The notes under the pieces: generated by a model
Told to the model about the DNA's origin: nothing
The model's database searches: none
Seen by the model: the letters and a program-made list of their open reading frames with translations, nothing else
Program-made: the position numbers and the translations under genes
From: Lingula anatina
Taxonomy: Eukaryota > Brachiopoda > Lingulata > Lingulida > Lingulidae
Direction of reading: 5' to 3'
DNA: 57,393 nucleotides
Assembly (NCBI RefSeq): GCF_001039355.2
Contig: NW_019775668.1
Coordinates: forward strand, 22,505-79,897
Shown here: positions 25,561 through 37,502 of the stretch, piece by piece
Position numbering within the stretch: the stretch's first letter is position 1
Layout: the number at the start of each line of letters is the position of its first letter

Positions 25561-27957
25561 TTCACTGCCAGGCCCATCTTCCCGATTTGCCATTGACTGA
25601 ACCACATATATGCAGGGCATAGTGTGTGAGGGAGAAAAAAAGGTGCACATACTGCTGCCACTGATTCATGTAAATGGCACAGGAAATAAAGCAGCTAGAA
25701 GGAAAAAAATAGAAATGATTTCTCAGGCTGCTTTTTTTGCCAGTGTTAAGGTGAAACAGTAGGTAGAAATTTGCTGCAATATTTACAGGTAAATAATATT
25801 GAAGCTGCTAAGAACTACTGTGTGTGCTACAGACAGATCTCAACTGCTGGTTCTATTTATTTGTTGAGCTCACACACCTTTTTTTTTTTTTTTTTTTCGT
25901 TAAGATCTGCAGATATAGGGTAAAAACTGAAACCAAATCCTATTGACTGCTATGTTAATGTATTTGACACATGAGCCAGGAACTGTTTTACCCCTGATGT
26001 GCTGAAAGTACAAAGTAGTAGAGCCTTGATAAAGAATATGCAAGTTACTTTGCACAAAGCTTTGTTGATGTTGTGAGAGATGTATTTTTGAAAACTTCTT
26101 ACAGATTGGTCGTGTTGTTGACCATTTTCATGCATTTGGCTGAATTTTTGTATAGTTTTTATACACCCATTTCTCTTAGTCCGAGTATAGAAATCTCCAC
26201 AGATATAGATGATTAAGAATTGTATTTGCTAAATCTAATACCATTTCATGCTAATTATACTTGTAAAAAGTATGGATTTTTTGTGACATTTTAGTCTTAG
26301 ATTTGTCTGGTTTCATAAATATTCTAAAATATCGAGATATATATAGGAATGAAGGAATATACTTACTCCAGGTCTATCAGAGTGGCCAATAGTAGGTTCA
26401 AATATATAGATATTTACCCTGCTGATGATAAGAAATATGACATTGTTACTAATTGGACATCTTTAACTTCAGGTTGTGTAAGCTGTGAAATGATGCACAG
26501 CATACAATATACAATGAACTTTGTATGTGTGGAAGTCGGTGCCTTGTTTATATTATTCTTCTAACCAGTCGGGTTGAAGAAAGATTAGTATATGCAGTGC
26601 AGTTTGCACAATATTTTCTACTGGTTCTGGGAGCTGATCTACCCCTCTCTATTATAACTTTTGTGTAAGTACTGCAGCAACAGCAGCATTCCTTTGAAAA
26701 CGATACTTCTAAACACTGTGCCTGTTTGATGACTTTGTTTTTTGTGGTTTATTTTTTAGTTGGGTGAGAAATGATCTTTTAAGTATATGAAGACATCGCT
26801 GTACTCTCTTCTGTTCAAGTCCTGTCCATCAAATTGAAAGATCTTTTATTACTAAGAAGACCTATTTTGATAGGGGAAAATCTGCATTTTATACAGCATT
26901 GTATATTTTGTAATTATAAGTACAGTATTTTATTAACTATTGTTTGTATATACATATTACACAATGATTGTACATGGCTTTTATAATATTTTATTTAGGC
27001 CCACCTATGCTTGATTTAAATATAGTGGTAATTTTATCTAGAAGTTGTGCTGTAAAACTGCATGTTGTCCCAAATTAAAAGCAATACATGGTTCTGGCTG
27101 GTCTGGGAGATTGTAACGCTATGCAAACCACAAAGTCTGGGTTAATACGAGCTACTGCCTTACAGCTGTCTTACTCTCTCTATGCATTGGTTGTCATAGC
27201 AACTTTTTTTAGTTGAAACTTCTGGCATCTTTTAATTTCACTGCAAATCTATATAAATACAATCGTCCAAGCCAACTAAGGTACCACTTATATAGACAGT
27301 TTGCTGATTATTATATTTTATCTCGGATTAGTAGACTAGTAATGAATGTATAGATTTTAATAGGGATTATCATGGTCCAGAAATGCCATTTGTGATTTTA
27401 AGAATATTGCGTTGTACTTATTTACCGATGATTTATGCAATAATTTTTTAAAGAAAAAAGGTGCTTTGCTGTACGAATAGATTGAAAGCAAATGTTATGC
27501 AATGAAAACTGTCACAATGATTATGAGCTTACTGCAGCGAACAAAAATCCTCAATGCCCGTTTTTCCACAAGCTGGTTCTTTGGATACTTTTTAACTTTG
27601 TGCAGCTTTGGGGGATTTCAAGACTTAACACCCCAACTGAATTGCTGGGCACAGCTGCACTGAAAATATACGTCATATAATCGCAACGTAAAGAGGTGAG
27701 CGTGTGCTCACACAAGTGTCCGTCTGTTCTGGACTATGTGATGAAGTTTGGAGTCCCACATTATTGGCGAATCGGTTTGATATTATTGGGGTTAAGCGCT
27801 TCTTTGCGATTAGACCATGGTGTAAAACTTTGAGAATGAATACTTTGTGCGTATGTCTGATTGAGGATTTAGCACGTTAGCACATATTAACTGTTGATGA
27901 GAACATTGTCAAATTAGCAGATGAAACTGAATAAAGCTTAATTTATCATTTGTTTGG
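25561..27957 (+). other. probable TEAD 3' UTR
   Basis: AT-rich non-coding DNA after the stop. Candidate poly(A) signals are ATTAAA at 27074-27079 and AATAAA at 27930-27935. A Pumilio-type TGTATATA occurs at 26947-26954 and a T-tract at about 25880-25897. No ORF looks real. Confidence 0.45.
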
Positions 27958-28065
27958 AGTCCCTAAAAACGGATCACCGGAAGATGCAAATTGAAGAATG
28001 AAAAATTACATCGTATACTAAATACTACCGCATGAATGGTAGAAGTTAAAACGCTCTCGCTTTCG

Positions 28066-28103
<38 letters not shown>
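28066..28103. repeat. (CT)n(AC)n microsatellite
   Basis: A CT run of about 25 nt is followed directly by an AC run of about 13 nt. Confidence 0.95.
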
Positions 28104-29754
28104 AACCTCACGGAACTTATTGTCGCCATTGTCCTGTAATGATGCGTAGCGTTTAAGTAAAAAACATTCTAAACTTTCTAAAGTAGCTGGGTAGTGACGT
28201 ATACTCTAATCAAACCGTTTCCTTCAGTCCGTGTCAAAGCTGTTATTCCTCCATTTCGTCATCCTCCACCGGTACCACTACTCGTAATCGCACTGTTGCT
28301 AAATTCAATCTCTTTTCATTTACTAAAGAATAAAAAGTCGACCTTTGTTAGTATGTAATTTTGCTTTCAAAGAAAATTTGTATTTACATCAGTCTATATT
28401 TCATAGCTGCGATAAAAGTAATTGCGGCTGATGACTAAAATGTGTCATTATTATCGAGACATCATACGATTAATATTGATCTGATTAATGGTACTATCGA
28501 CGCACAACAGTATAGATTACCCTGTCAGCTAAACGTACCCCGGATTACAAAGATAACCCTCTTGCTCCGCCATGTAATCGTCATATCAAGAAGCCATTAA
28601 ACACCTCTGTAATCAATGCTAGATACCATCCCTGAAATAAGTCATGATGGCACTCAAATGAGGGCGTGGACGTATAAGTTTCACATTCTGAGAGGCTTCC
28701 TGCCTTTTTGGTTAGTGCGGAGCTATTCTGTTTATAATCGAATAAGTGCATAATTTTGTTGAATGAAAATACACGTCGGAAAACTGACCTAGGACCAGAA
28801 ATGTGGAGACATCACAGTGTGAAGTCATCAAACTATCATTAATAAGTCTTCTATTTCGAATGTTAATAAATTTCGACTCTAGAATTCATCTCGAAGCGTC
28901 ACTAGATGGGTGATTTTCGATTACTTTTCAATAAGATGCCTTTATGCTGGGCAAGGGTGGACATCAATAGCACCTGCTGCCATTACATCGTTTCTTCGAA
29001 ATTGTTGTAGATGATATGTTGAACAGTACACATCCATGCTGTCTGTGTGTGACAATATTATATTTGAAAATGGTCTTAGTTTTAATTGTCTTATCAACAA
29101 CTTTACCGGGATGGAATTCAAGACTTGAAAATCATCCAATCCTGCAAAAAAAGGTAATAATGTTAATTACGTTTGTTTGAATTAAAAGAAAAGAATATAT
29201 ACATGGGCAAAAAAATAGTCCAATGTCAAACGATTACATAATTATTTCTCTGCTTCTGCCTCAAACAATAACCTCGCGCCCCTCTCTCACGAAAAGAACA
29301 GTAACCTATCCAAACATATCATTCTCAGATTGCTTGCTTGTGTTAGGTGTGCGCTTAATAAACACAATATTAGTTGCACCACAGTCGCCGTCTAGCACAT
29401 TGTTTGCTGCATTCTTGGGGGGATTAACCGTCTGAGCGGCATCGTCGAAGATTATAACATGTAACTTATTTGTTTTAACGTGTTCTTAGCGCCTTAAGGT
29501 TAATCGCTTGTTTCCCCAGTCAAGCTTGACCACCCAGGTGAGTATGAAGACACTGGGATGATTGCACTGTCGAACAGATGGCACTGGTTGGGGGCTTTCA
29601 TTGTGTGAGAAAAATTACGTCCGTCTAGCACCGAAAGTCCCATTATCATGCTGATATTGTTTTAACCCCTCTATTGTTTTTGTTTTTATTTTTATTTTTG
29701 TTTTTGTCTAACCACCAAGCCACTTATTTTATTATTGGTGTGAATCCATCTTTC
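28104..29754. other. intergenic, no gene recognised
   Basis: Unique-looking AT-rich DNA between TEAD and CDKN1. The ORFs in this stretch are short and unlike any known protein. Confidence 0.5.
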
Positions 29755-29892
29755 TACCCTCTACCAGGGCGACAGATATTATAGGCACATTTGCCACCAG
29801 TCACAGATCTTTAGAAGATTGACCATATTTAGCCAGAGACATTATCTGTGAATATCTTGTGAAAAATTAATCAGTGGACCCGATAGAGGGTA
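29755..29892. mobile_element. short inverted-repeat element, copy 1
   Basis: About 138 bp beginning TACCCTCTACCAGGGC and ending GATAGAGGGTA. It is flanked on both sides by the perfect 9-bp duplication CCATCTTTC. A second copy lies at 34907-35038. Short terminal inverted repeats and 9-bp target duplications suggest a Mutator-like MITE; no transposase is present. Confidence 0.7.
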
Positions 29893-30587
29893 CCATCTTT
29901 CCACCGTCAATTACATTTTAACTCGCCTATTGTTTTGAGCAGACAGTTGGTTATGTTTTTGTCCATTTGTTTTCTCTCTTTGTATTCACTTGTTTTAAGC
30001 CATGGATTTGTCTCTTCAAAATTTGAAAATAAGCAAAACATGTTGTTGGTACCCCTTATTGTAGTGCTTTTGTAAAACCCAATGAAGAGGAATACCCCAG
30101 TTTTCTTGAAAACTAAAAATATGCAGTATCCCCGCATGGTATTCAGTGCATGCAAACGATTATAATAATCAGTCCACGGATGGAATTTTACACCTATATT
30201 TACAAGATTATTTCACAGTTTACTCCCAAGTTGAGCTGGCTTATCCTCAGAACTCCTGAATACAAATTTTTACATCTGGAAACGGAACGTAGGGATTGCA
30301 ATTAACGTCACACATTCTAAGTAACCGTGAGAAAGACTTATTAGCTAAACAAATATGTACAGCGTCATATTGTCAATAGAAGCCCCAGTGAGAGTTAAGA
30401 CGGAGAAAATAGAAAAGCGGGAATTCAAAAAAGAAATTGGAGAATAAGCACACCATTATTTCACCATTGGAATTAGGTATATTACGGTATGTTGCACTTT
30501 TTCAAAATGATATCTTGCCATAACAGCGTGTCCGGCTTGCTTACGAAAAAGCCAGAAGTGCTTCTTATAGGCCTAATCAGCACAACA

Positions 30588-30945
30588 CACAATCTAATCT
30601 AGGTTCCATTTTGCATGTTCTTGATTTTGTATATATTTATTCTTAACACATATATGAATAGGCCAAACTTCGTGGTGTTAAGTTCTTCGAGCCGATGAAT
30701 CAATACTGCGATACTGAAACACTAATGGTCCTCAAGTTGAAGTGTTTTCGTTATAATTTTGCAATCTAATCCAATCTTATGTAGTCTAAGTCCCATTTTG
30801 CACTTCTTAATTTTGTATATATGTATTCTTTACACATATATGTGTAGGTTCAATCTTATGGTGTTAAGTTCTACGATCCGATGAATAAATATTGCGAAAT
30901 TGAAACACGAGCTGCCCCGAGGTGTTTTCGTTTTAAGCTTGGTAA
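30588..30945. repeat. diverged tandem duplication, two units of about 180 bp
   Basis: Unit 1 (about 30588-30765) and unit 2 (about 30766-30945) share the same order of landmarks. These are AATCTAATC, CCATTTTGCA, ATTTTGTATATAT, ACACATATATG, GGTGTTAAGTTCT, CGATGAAT, TGAAACAC and GTGTTTTCGTT. There are many substitutions between them and no shared reading frame, so this is old non-coding DNA. Confidence 0.7.
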
Positions 30946-33900
30946 TTGCTCCTTAAAAGATAATAGAACTCTTAGCGAATCTTAACACTATGTAAGTGGA
31001 TACGCATTTTTTTCCTATTTCTTTTTTAATCAATGAAAATAAAGACAGGTAGGATAGTTTGCACGTGTCCTTGCTGTAATCAGGATATGAGGTTGTCTAT
31101 ATGTATGTGGAAGTGTTTGGCAAATTGTGAGCTTGTTTTACGCCATTTTACATTATAGCATCTCTACTCATTAATCATTTTCTTTCCTCAAAAATGAAAT
31201 TCCAATAAGTTTCCAAAAACTACCCCTTGGGCAAAATCGCTTTGTAAGTAGATTTTTAGTTTTAAAGGCTTAAATCAAATTCGAATTCCAGCTTGTTTGT
31301 ACCAATTTAATTATTCAGAAGATGAGATTTTTTATACAAAATTTTAAGTACATAACCATATCTAAAGAACAGAATATTTGATACAAAATAATATGAATGT
31401 GTGGAAAAGATAGAGAATCTTTCACAACGATAACATGGTGACATTGAAATTGCAGTAGTTGTGAAAACAATTGTGTTTTCTACTGTGGTCTCTGGTATAG
31501 TCTTGTTACCCACATCTGCTGTGCATGCTTTCCGTTTCCCTCGCAGTCTATACGCGTAAGATCATCTTGCGGGTGTTTATTTTTCTGCCTTTTCATTATG
31601 AATACCCAGGCTTATTTTAAAGTGGTTGAATTTAGGGCCACTGATAGACATAAAATTAAAAGAAGGGATGAGTTATCCAACATTCGAGGCTCCTAAAATT
31701 TTATTGTGATTAGACGAACGGGCAGTAGAAGGTGGAAATAGTTGACTGTAGGTCCAACAACGACAGGGAAATTATGCAAATTAAAGATTTGAAGATGGCT
31801 CTATCTATATCTTAGTATAGCAAATAGAGCCTAAACAATAAATTTCTAAATATACATATGCACTCTCTTCAAAACAAATGCATCCATTGTACTTTCTCTC
31901 GATTGTCCATGGTATCGCTTTGGATCTGTGTATCAGAGAGAGAGAGAGTGAGATGGCCATGACAGATATTGTAAGCGTGAAGGTCAGGTTAATTAAGCTG
32001 AACTTACGATGGGACGAGTTTGAGACGTGTTTGAGTGCGCTGTTGCATGCAAAATCTCAAAACAGCAGCCCCTGTATGTGCGTGCTACTACAGTATCGAT
32101 CTTGACTTTTTTCAAAGCCATGCATCTTCCGGGTGTCTTTCCAACATCAAATCTTTCAATTAGAACACATTAAATGTCACCCAAAAATTGCGTGTGTAAG
32201 AGAAAAACGTATATATAATGAGGTACGATACTGGTCTTTGTTGAAATGTGTAAAAAGGGATACGCCACGAAAAACGAACACAACCAGGTACATGTAGTAG
32301 TACTACTACAGGAGGTGGACGTGTAAACATCACTTTTGAAACACCCAGTGATATTATATTTGTATATATAAAGCAAACGTTTAAGAGTTATTTACTGTGT
32401 AGATTATACATGGTTTGTTGTAGTTTACACCTCTGCAAGGTTTTGTGGATTTAACACCTTCCGGGTTTAGGCCCCAGGTTTATAGTTAACTACCTACCTA
32501 TTTAACGCATTACTTTGTTTGGACAATTTTTCACACTGCCATTGATACGAAGTTCCGCAACCGGTGGACGGTGAAAGAGTACCGCGGCGGGGTCGAGCGG
32601 AACTGGGGGTTAGGTAGAGTTATATTACATAACGTAGCCTGTAATTAAAGGCTAATTACACAATTTTATCTTCCTGGACAGAGACACGTGAACATAATTC
32701 ACGAGTAAAACAGGTAATGCCTGGGTAATTTTAAATATCTTGAATACAGTGCCGTGATCTTATCAGAGACAATCAACTGACTGCTAGGTCTATTAAGGCA
32801 GTCTATACAGAGTGACTTATCCAGGCAGTCTTTCTCTACCAGGCTCTAATGGCCGGCTTTGATAGGGATCACACCGGATAACTCAATCCGTCTCGGGGTA
32901 AGGGGTGATTGTCTTTTATCTCACCTCTCGTTTATTCTGTCAATCGTCCCCCGTTTCGTATTCTTCGGATCTAACCGGCTCGAACGCCTTTAATTATCTT
33001 ATCTCATTGGCGACAGAGATCAGTTTAAATGGACTTAGCTAGCAAGAGGAATGCCTTGATATTTTACGTGGCAGAGAATACATATATTTATCATATCTGT
33101 CTCATTAGAAATGTTAATTGTATTCTGTATTGTTAAGTTATTCAATTGCATGATTCACTGCTTTTGTGGCATTGGTATATTCTCAGTAATGCATTTTTGC
33201 ACGTAGACTTAGCGGTTTCCACAGGCTTTTCAAGAAATGTGTCTGTATCAGCATTCCTTTCTCATACTGTAAGGTTATATACACTGCTCTTTTTCCATGG
33301 TATGTTCTTTTTGTTAGTAGACATCATGTGAACAAAAATTCAATATAAAGAGACACATCCAAATTTTTAGAATTTCGCACACTTTTGACAAAAGAGAAAA
33401 CATCTCATATCGTCTTACCCATATTTTTTAATCAAACCGGACTTACAGAGCAACAATATACAAATCTATAAGTTTAGAACAAAATGTTCTTTATCCCAAT
33501 TATTGGTCTCCCACCAGAGCCGTGAATCTTGTGCTATAAAGTCAAACGAAAAGCCGGGGAAAGGAGGGACGGATCTTTTCTCAGTTTCATCCGTATTGAC
33601 CCCAGGAAATGTAAAACGTCAGTGTCAATACCTAGCAAGTTTTGTTATATTCCTTGTCTCTCGGGGTATGAGGGTTGAATTTAGGCCTTATTTCCAACAA
33701 AAGTGCATTTGCTGTGTAAACACATTTAACGCGTGTGCTTCTGATGAACAAAGATCAGGTCGTTCCTCGACAAATATATTGGCAGCTGGCGCGTGCCCTA
33801 AGTACGGTTAAGTGTTTTCCTTTCTTTAACTTGTGTTTGAATTTGAGAAAGTTTAAATCACGTTTCCTAGACAAGAAGGAATTTACAACATGATGAAGAT

Positions 33901-34906
33901 ATGAATGGTCATAGTTTTTGGTACATGTGTTGGAACAGTGTTGGAAAGGCTTTGCGTTATTGACCATGCTCCGCGGCTCTCTTTGATGGAGTCGGCAGTT
34001 TCTATTGATTCCTGTTGATATCAGTTTATTCTGCTCGGCAGATTGACTCTGGCCAATGCCACAAAGGATCACGCTTTCTGTTCTTGGGGCAAGGGCAGAT
34101 GCAGGCTGAAACTCGCAGTACATTTGGAAAGAGTTTGTATGCGTAAGGCAGTTGAACAAACACTCGCATAACTCCATATGCTCATTACACGTACGGCCGC
34201 CCGCTGAATTGAGCAATTGATTACATTGGTTGCATTCAGAACAAAGGCATGTCTCCTTGCAAATAGAGCTTACTTATAATTCCAATCATTTTATTGTAAA
34301 GCTGTGTGACCATCTGGCGTGTGCCATGACCACTTAGTTTACATACTAAAGCGCTGCAATTTGCATAGCAAACGCCGTGCCGTTCGCTTCACACTAAAGT
34401 ATGATTTCGGTCTATCACATGTTGTAAAGGAAACGAAGTGAGTATTTGAGATATGCGCATTTTCTAACAAAAAGCGCGTGTCGCTAATGTGGTGAACGTT
34501 TTACACCTTTCTTGATAAGGATTCCATTGTTACAGACTTGCAGTCTCCGAAGTTCGCAGTCTCCTCTTCTTTCCAGTTACAGACACCTTAAACTAATTTG
34601 TTGGAAATTGTTAAAACTTTCTCCTAGCATCCAATATGTGCTCCGGGTAACTAGGAAATAATTACAGATTATTAAAAGGGTTAATTTTTCTTCGACTTCC
34701 GGTGTCACTCTGTCATATAATACTCATATTTACTTCTGCTCTTCATTTCTTTTGATCAATTTGTTTCATATCTCATTGATCCCTTCTTTTGATTTTTTTC
34801 ATACTCGGCGAAACTAAAAACTACCGCTTTAGCCTGATTTCACATGTCAAGGAGTTTCAGTTAACTTGCTCATGTGCAACGTTTTATGTCGTTGACACAC
34901 GAAGGG
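30946..34906. other. intergenic, candidate regulatory stretch
   Basis: No gene recognised. The segment 32640-33020 is richer in GC and in transcription-factor-like words: CACGTG near 32686, GGCTAATTACA, CTTTGAT (TCF-like), and several TTATCT (GATA-like). It could be an enhancer of TEAD or CDKN1, but this rests only on motif density. A 153-codon ORF on the minus strand at 33755-34216 has no recognisable domain or splice context. Confidence 0.3.
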
Positions 34907-35038
34907 TGCCCTCTACCAGGGCCGCAGATCATATTGTGTGCACTTTTCTCTCAGTGTGCAGAAAAGTCCAATCATTTAACTGGAGACATATCTGTAAATA
35001 TCTAGTGAAAAATAAATCTGTGACCATGGTAGAGGGTA
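34907..35038. mobile_element. short inverted-repeat element, copy 2
   Basis: About 132 bp beginning TGCCCTCTACCAGGGC and ending TGGTAGAGGGTA, homologous along its length to 29755-29892. The flanks CACGAAGGG and CACGAGGAG match at 7 of 9 positions, as expected for an older 9-bp target duplication. Confidence 0.7.
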
Positions 35039-35879
35039 CACGAGGAGCAAGGCTGTTGTCTTTGAATATAAAAACCCGTGACACATCACGTACTAAGGAC
35101 GCAATATAGGTTTTTGATATCCTTATTATTTGGGATTATGATACGCTTATGTTCATTTGCAAACAAAGAAGAAAAGACTCCCACAAGTTACTCACTTACA
35201 CAATTAAGGCAATTTCGTGTATTGGTTTACACATTGAAAAAAATGTTAGACAAGGAGACAGGATGGGAAATTATGTCATTACGGTTTAAGTTGGAAGTTT
35301 GATCGTGGATGCAAGTCATATTTCATCCAAACATTTGTCAGAGGACAACTCATATAAAATGGAAAGGGAGAAAAGCTCTCGTTATGTTACTAACACAAAA
35401 GTCATTTTTCAAATGTTGGTCCAAAAATCACTTCAATCTTTTTTTAGTTACGACATAATCTAAAAAAGGATGCAACATGCGGTAGGGATAGAAAATAAGA
35501 AAATTCAAGACGGAAAAATTCCCCTATGACAGTTTTAAAACATGTAGCATTTGTCAAATAAAAGTCGGCATAGTTCGGTTTGTGCAACTGTAGTATAAAA
35601 CTGATTTTTCGTGTTTTATCTAGTTGATATCTGCCTCACTTTAGCCATGCTCTTCGGAAAGAGAAACGTCATTTCAATACGGTAATTAATGGATTCATAT
35701 AAATTACGCCACCTTTGCGTCCCAGTTTTCCCGCCATATAGTTTATTAGACTTCAAAGTATACATAACGTGACCCAAGTTGTTAAACCGGCTCCTTAAAA
35801 CCAAATAACTCAAAACCTTTTTTGGCATATGTTAACAGTTTTACCACGCAAGGGGGTTGTTTACATCCCAGTTCAAGGC

Positions 35880-36046
35880 TTTCGTAAATAGACCACGCCC
35901 CCAGACCTCGCGAACCAATAGAATCGTGAGAGCGATTTAAACTCTGGTCCTCCTGACAGCTGTCAATTAAGGAGCGTGGGGTTGGTGATTGAAATAGAAC
36001 ACTCGTACTACACTGTACTACATTGCAGCTTGTGGCAGCAAAGGAT
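35880..36046 (+). promoter_or_regulatory. probable CDKN1 promoter
   Basis: Upstream of the first CDKN1 ATG are a KLF/Sp-type CCACGCCC at 35893-35900, a CCAAT box at 35915-35919 and a CAGCTG E-box at 35957-35962. No TATA box lies in this stretch. The combination resembles TATA-less CDK-inhibitor promoters. The assignment is inference from position and motifs. Confidence 0.4.
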
Positions 36047-37502
36047 ATGGCTGTGTATTGCAGACGATCATTCAAAATGGATATAACACCAAGTAAATCT
36101 GTTAGGCGACGACTAGATTTTGGAGATGAACGCCCAGACGAGGCTCAAGTAATTTTGGAACTCAAAGACCAAGCGAGAATTATAGACGAAGAGAAGAAAC
36201 GGCTGTGGAATTTTGACTTTGAATTAGAAGAGCCACTGGAAGGAAACTGGCTTTGGGAACGTTGTTGCGTTCCTGTTGAAAGTGCCCAAAATGACTTCGT
36301 TGAAAAACAGGAATCCTCACACACGGATAGTGAAAACTCAGACTGTATAGTAGGATCTACGTCTTCGTCTGTATCCAGTACGGCGTTAGACCTATCAGTA
36401 GTTCAATGTGTAGATAATTCCTTTTTCAGCCAAGTTAGTGAAAGAACGCCAACAATTTCTTCTAGCCAAAAACCAAGTATACGCCAACAGAAAATTACAG
36501 GTGAGACTGTGAAAAAAGTGTGACTTCATGTGATGGAAATGAGTTAAGCCAAATGATACATTTGTTATACAGTTGGGGTTTAAATTATACGAAGATTCGC
36601 GTCTTTTACTTGTCTCCAAATTACTTCTTAGATAAATTGTAATTCAACATTTATGATTCAGATATAAATCAAAGTGTAACTGCGTCATTTAGGGTATAAC
36701 TGTTCGGTACAAAACCATGGATAGTCCACTCGCATGCTTAATATGTTTCGCGAGCCCAGGCAAGTCGCGTAAAGAGGGCCGAGCTCCGTGACCTCGCGTA
36801 CTACAATCTCCATACATTATCATGTTACTTCAACCTGTCTATCTGAGCCCATTATCTTGAAGCTAGACCCTAGATAAAGATCCAGGGTAGCATTGCGCCG
36901 CATTCAAGCAGAGGACACCTGTTTGTGAATGCGACTTCTATCTGCTTTTGTTCACGCTAGTGACACAGAGCGTTCAACGCTAGCCCCCTTCTCCGCTCTC
37001 TGCCTGGACCGATCGGGGATTCGCGTGATGCCGCATATGATTGTCTTTTTAATTTACACCGTTTTCAGTGCCTTTTATTTTTACCGGCTTCGGCATTACT
37101 TCAAAGCCATGGGGTTGCTTAAGTTCTTTAATTACTAGATCCAAGCAAAACAGACTCATTTTCTGCTTTATTTATGACTGTTTGCTTAATGCGGTGGAGC
37201 TTTGTGAAATACTGTATCATGTTTGAGGTTAAGGGAAAATATTTTTCTTAGAGTTGAATAAATGATGCATGGACAAAAGAGTGCCAAAACAATAAATAAT
37301 TTGAGGATGAAAGAGATATGTGCAAGTTATGAATAGAAGGTTATAGTACTGCAGTAAATAATAAGTCTTAAAGTTCCTAATGTATATATTCTTTTTTTCA
37401 GACATGCTCAAGCTCAAAAAAAGAAAACTGATTTCATCCATGAAACCCCAACAAAGCTCAAGAGACAACAAAAAGCCAAAACTAGAGAAAAATGCCAGTT
37501 AG
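36047..37502 (+). CDS. CDKN1: CDK inhibitor of the p21/p27/dacapo family, two coding exons
   Basis: CDKN1 proteins bind cyclin-CDK2 and arrest the cell cycle in G1. Exons 36047-36500 and 37402-37502 give 555 nt, 184 residues. The CDI domain starts with the cyclin-docking RRRLDFG (residues 20-26), continues through a charged linker helix, then RLWNFDFELEEPLEGNWLWE (residues 52-71), which corresponds to KWNFDFQNHKPLEGKYEW of human p27. The C-terminal exon is strongly basic (KLKKRKL, KKPKLEK), a likely nuclear signal. A Thr-Pro in ERTP at residues 132-135 resembles the p27 phosphodegron. Residues 120-127 (QCVDNSFF) resemble a degenerate PCNA box. The FYY-like motif that plugs the CDK ATP pocket in p27 is not visible. 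The first ATG (36047) and the one at 36077 both have good context; I chose the first. The intron is 901 nt, phase 1. Vertebrates have three co-orthologues, so a specific paralogue name is not justified. Confidence 0.85.

Noticed and set aside
33755-34216. 153-codon minus-strand ORF, the longest uninterrupted one without a gene
   Set aside because: No recognisable domain, signal peptide, splice context or promoter; such a length can occur by chance in a window of this size.
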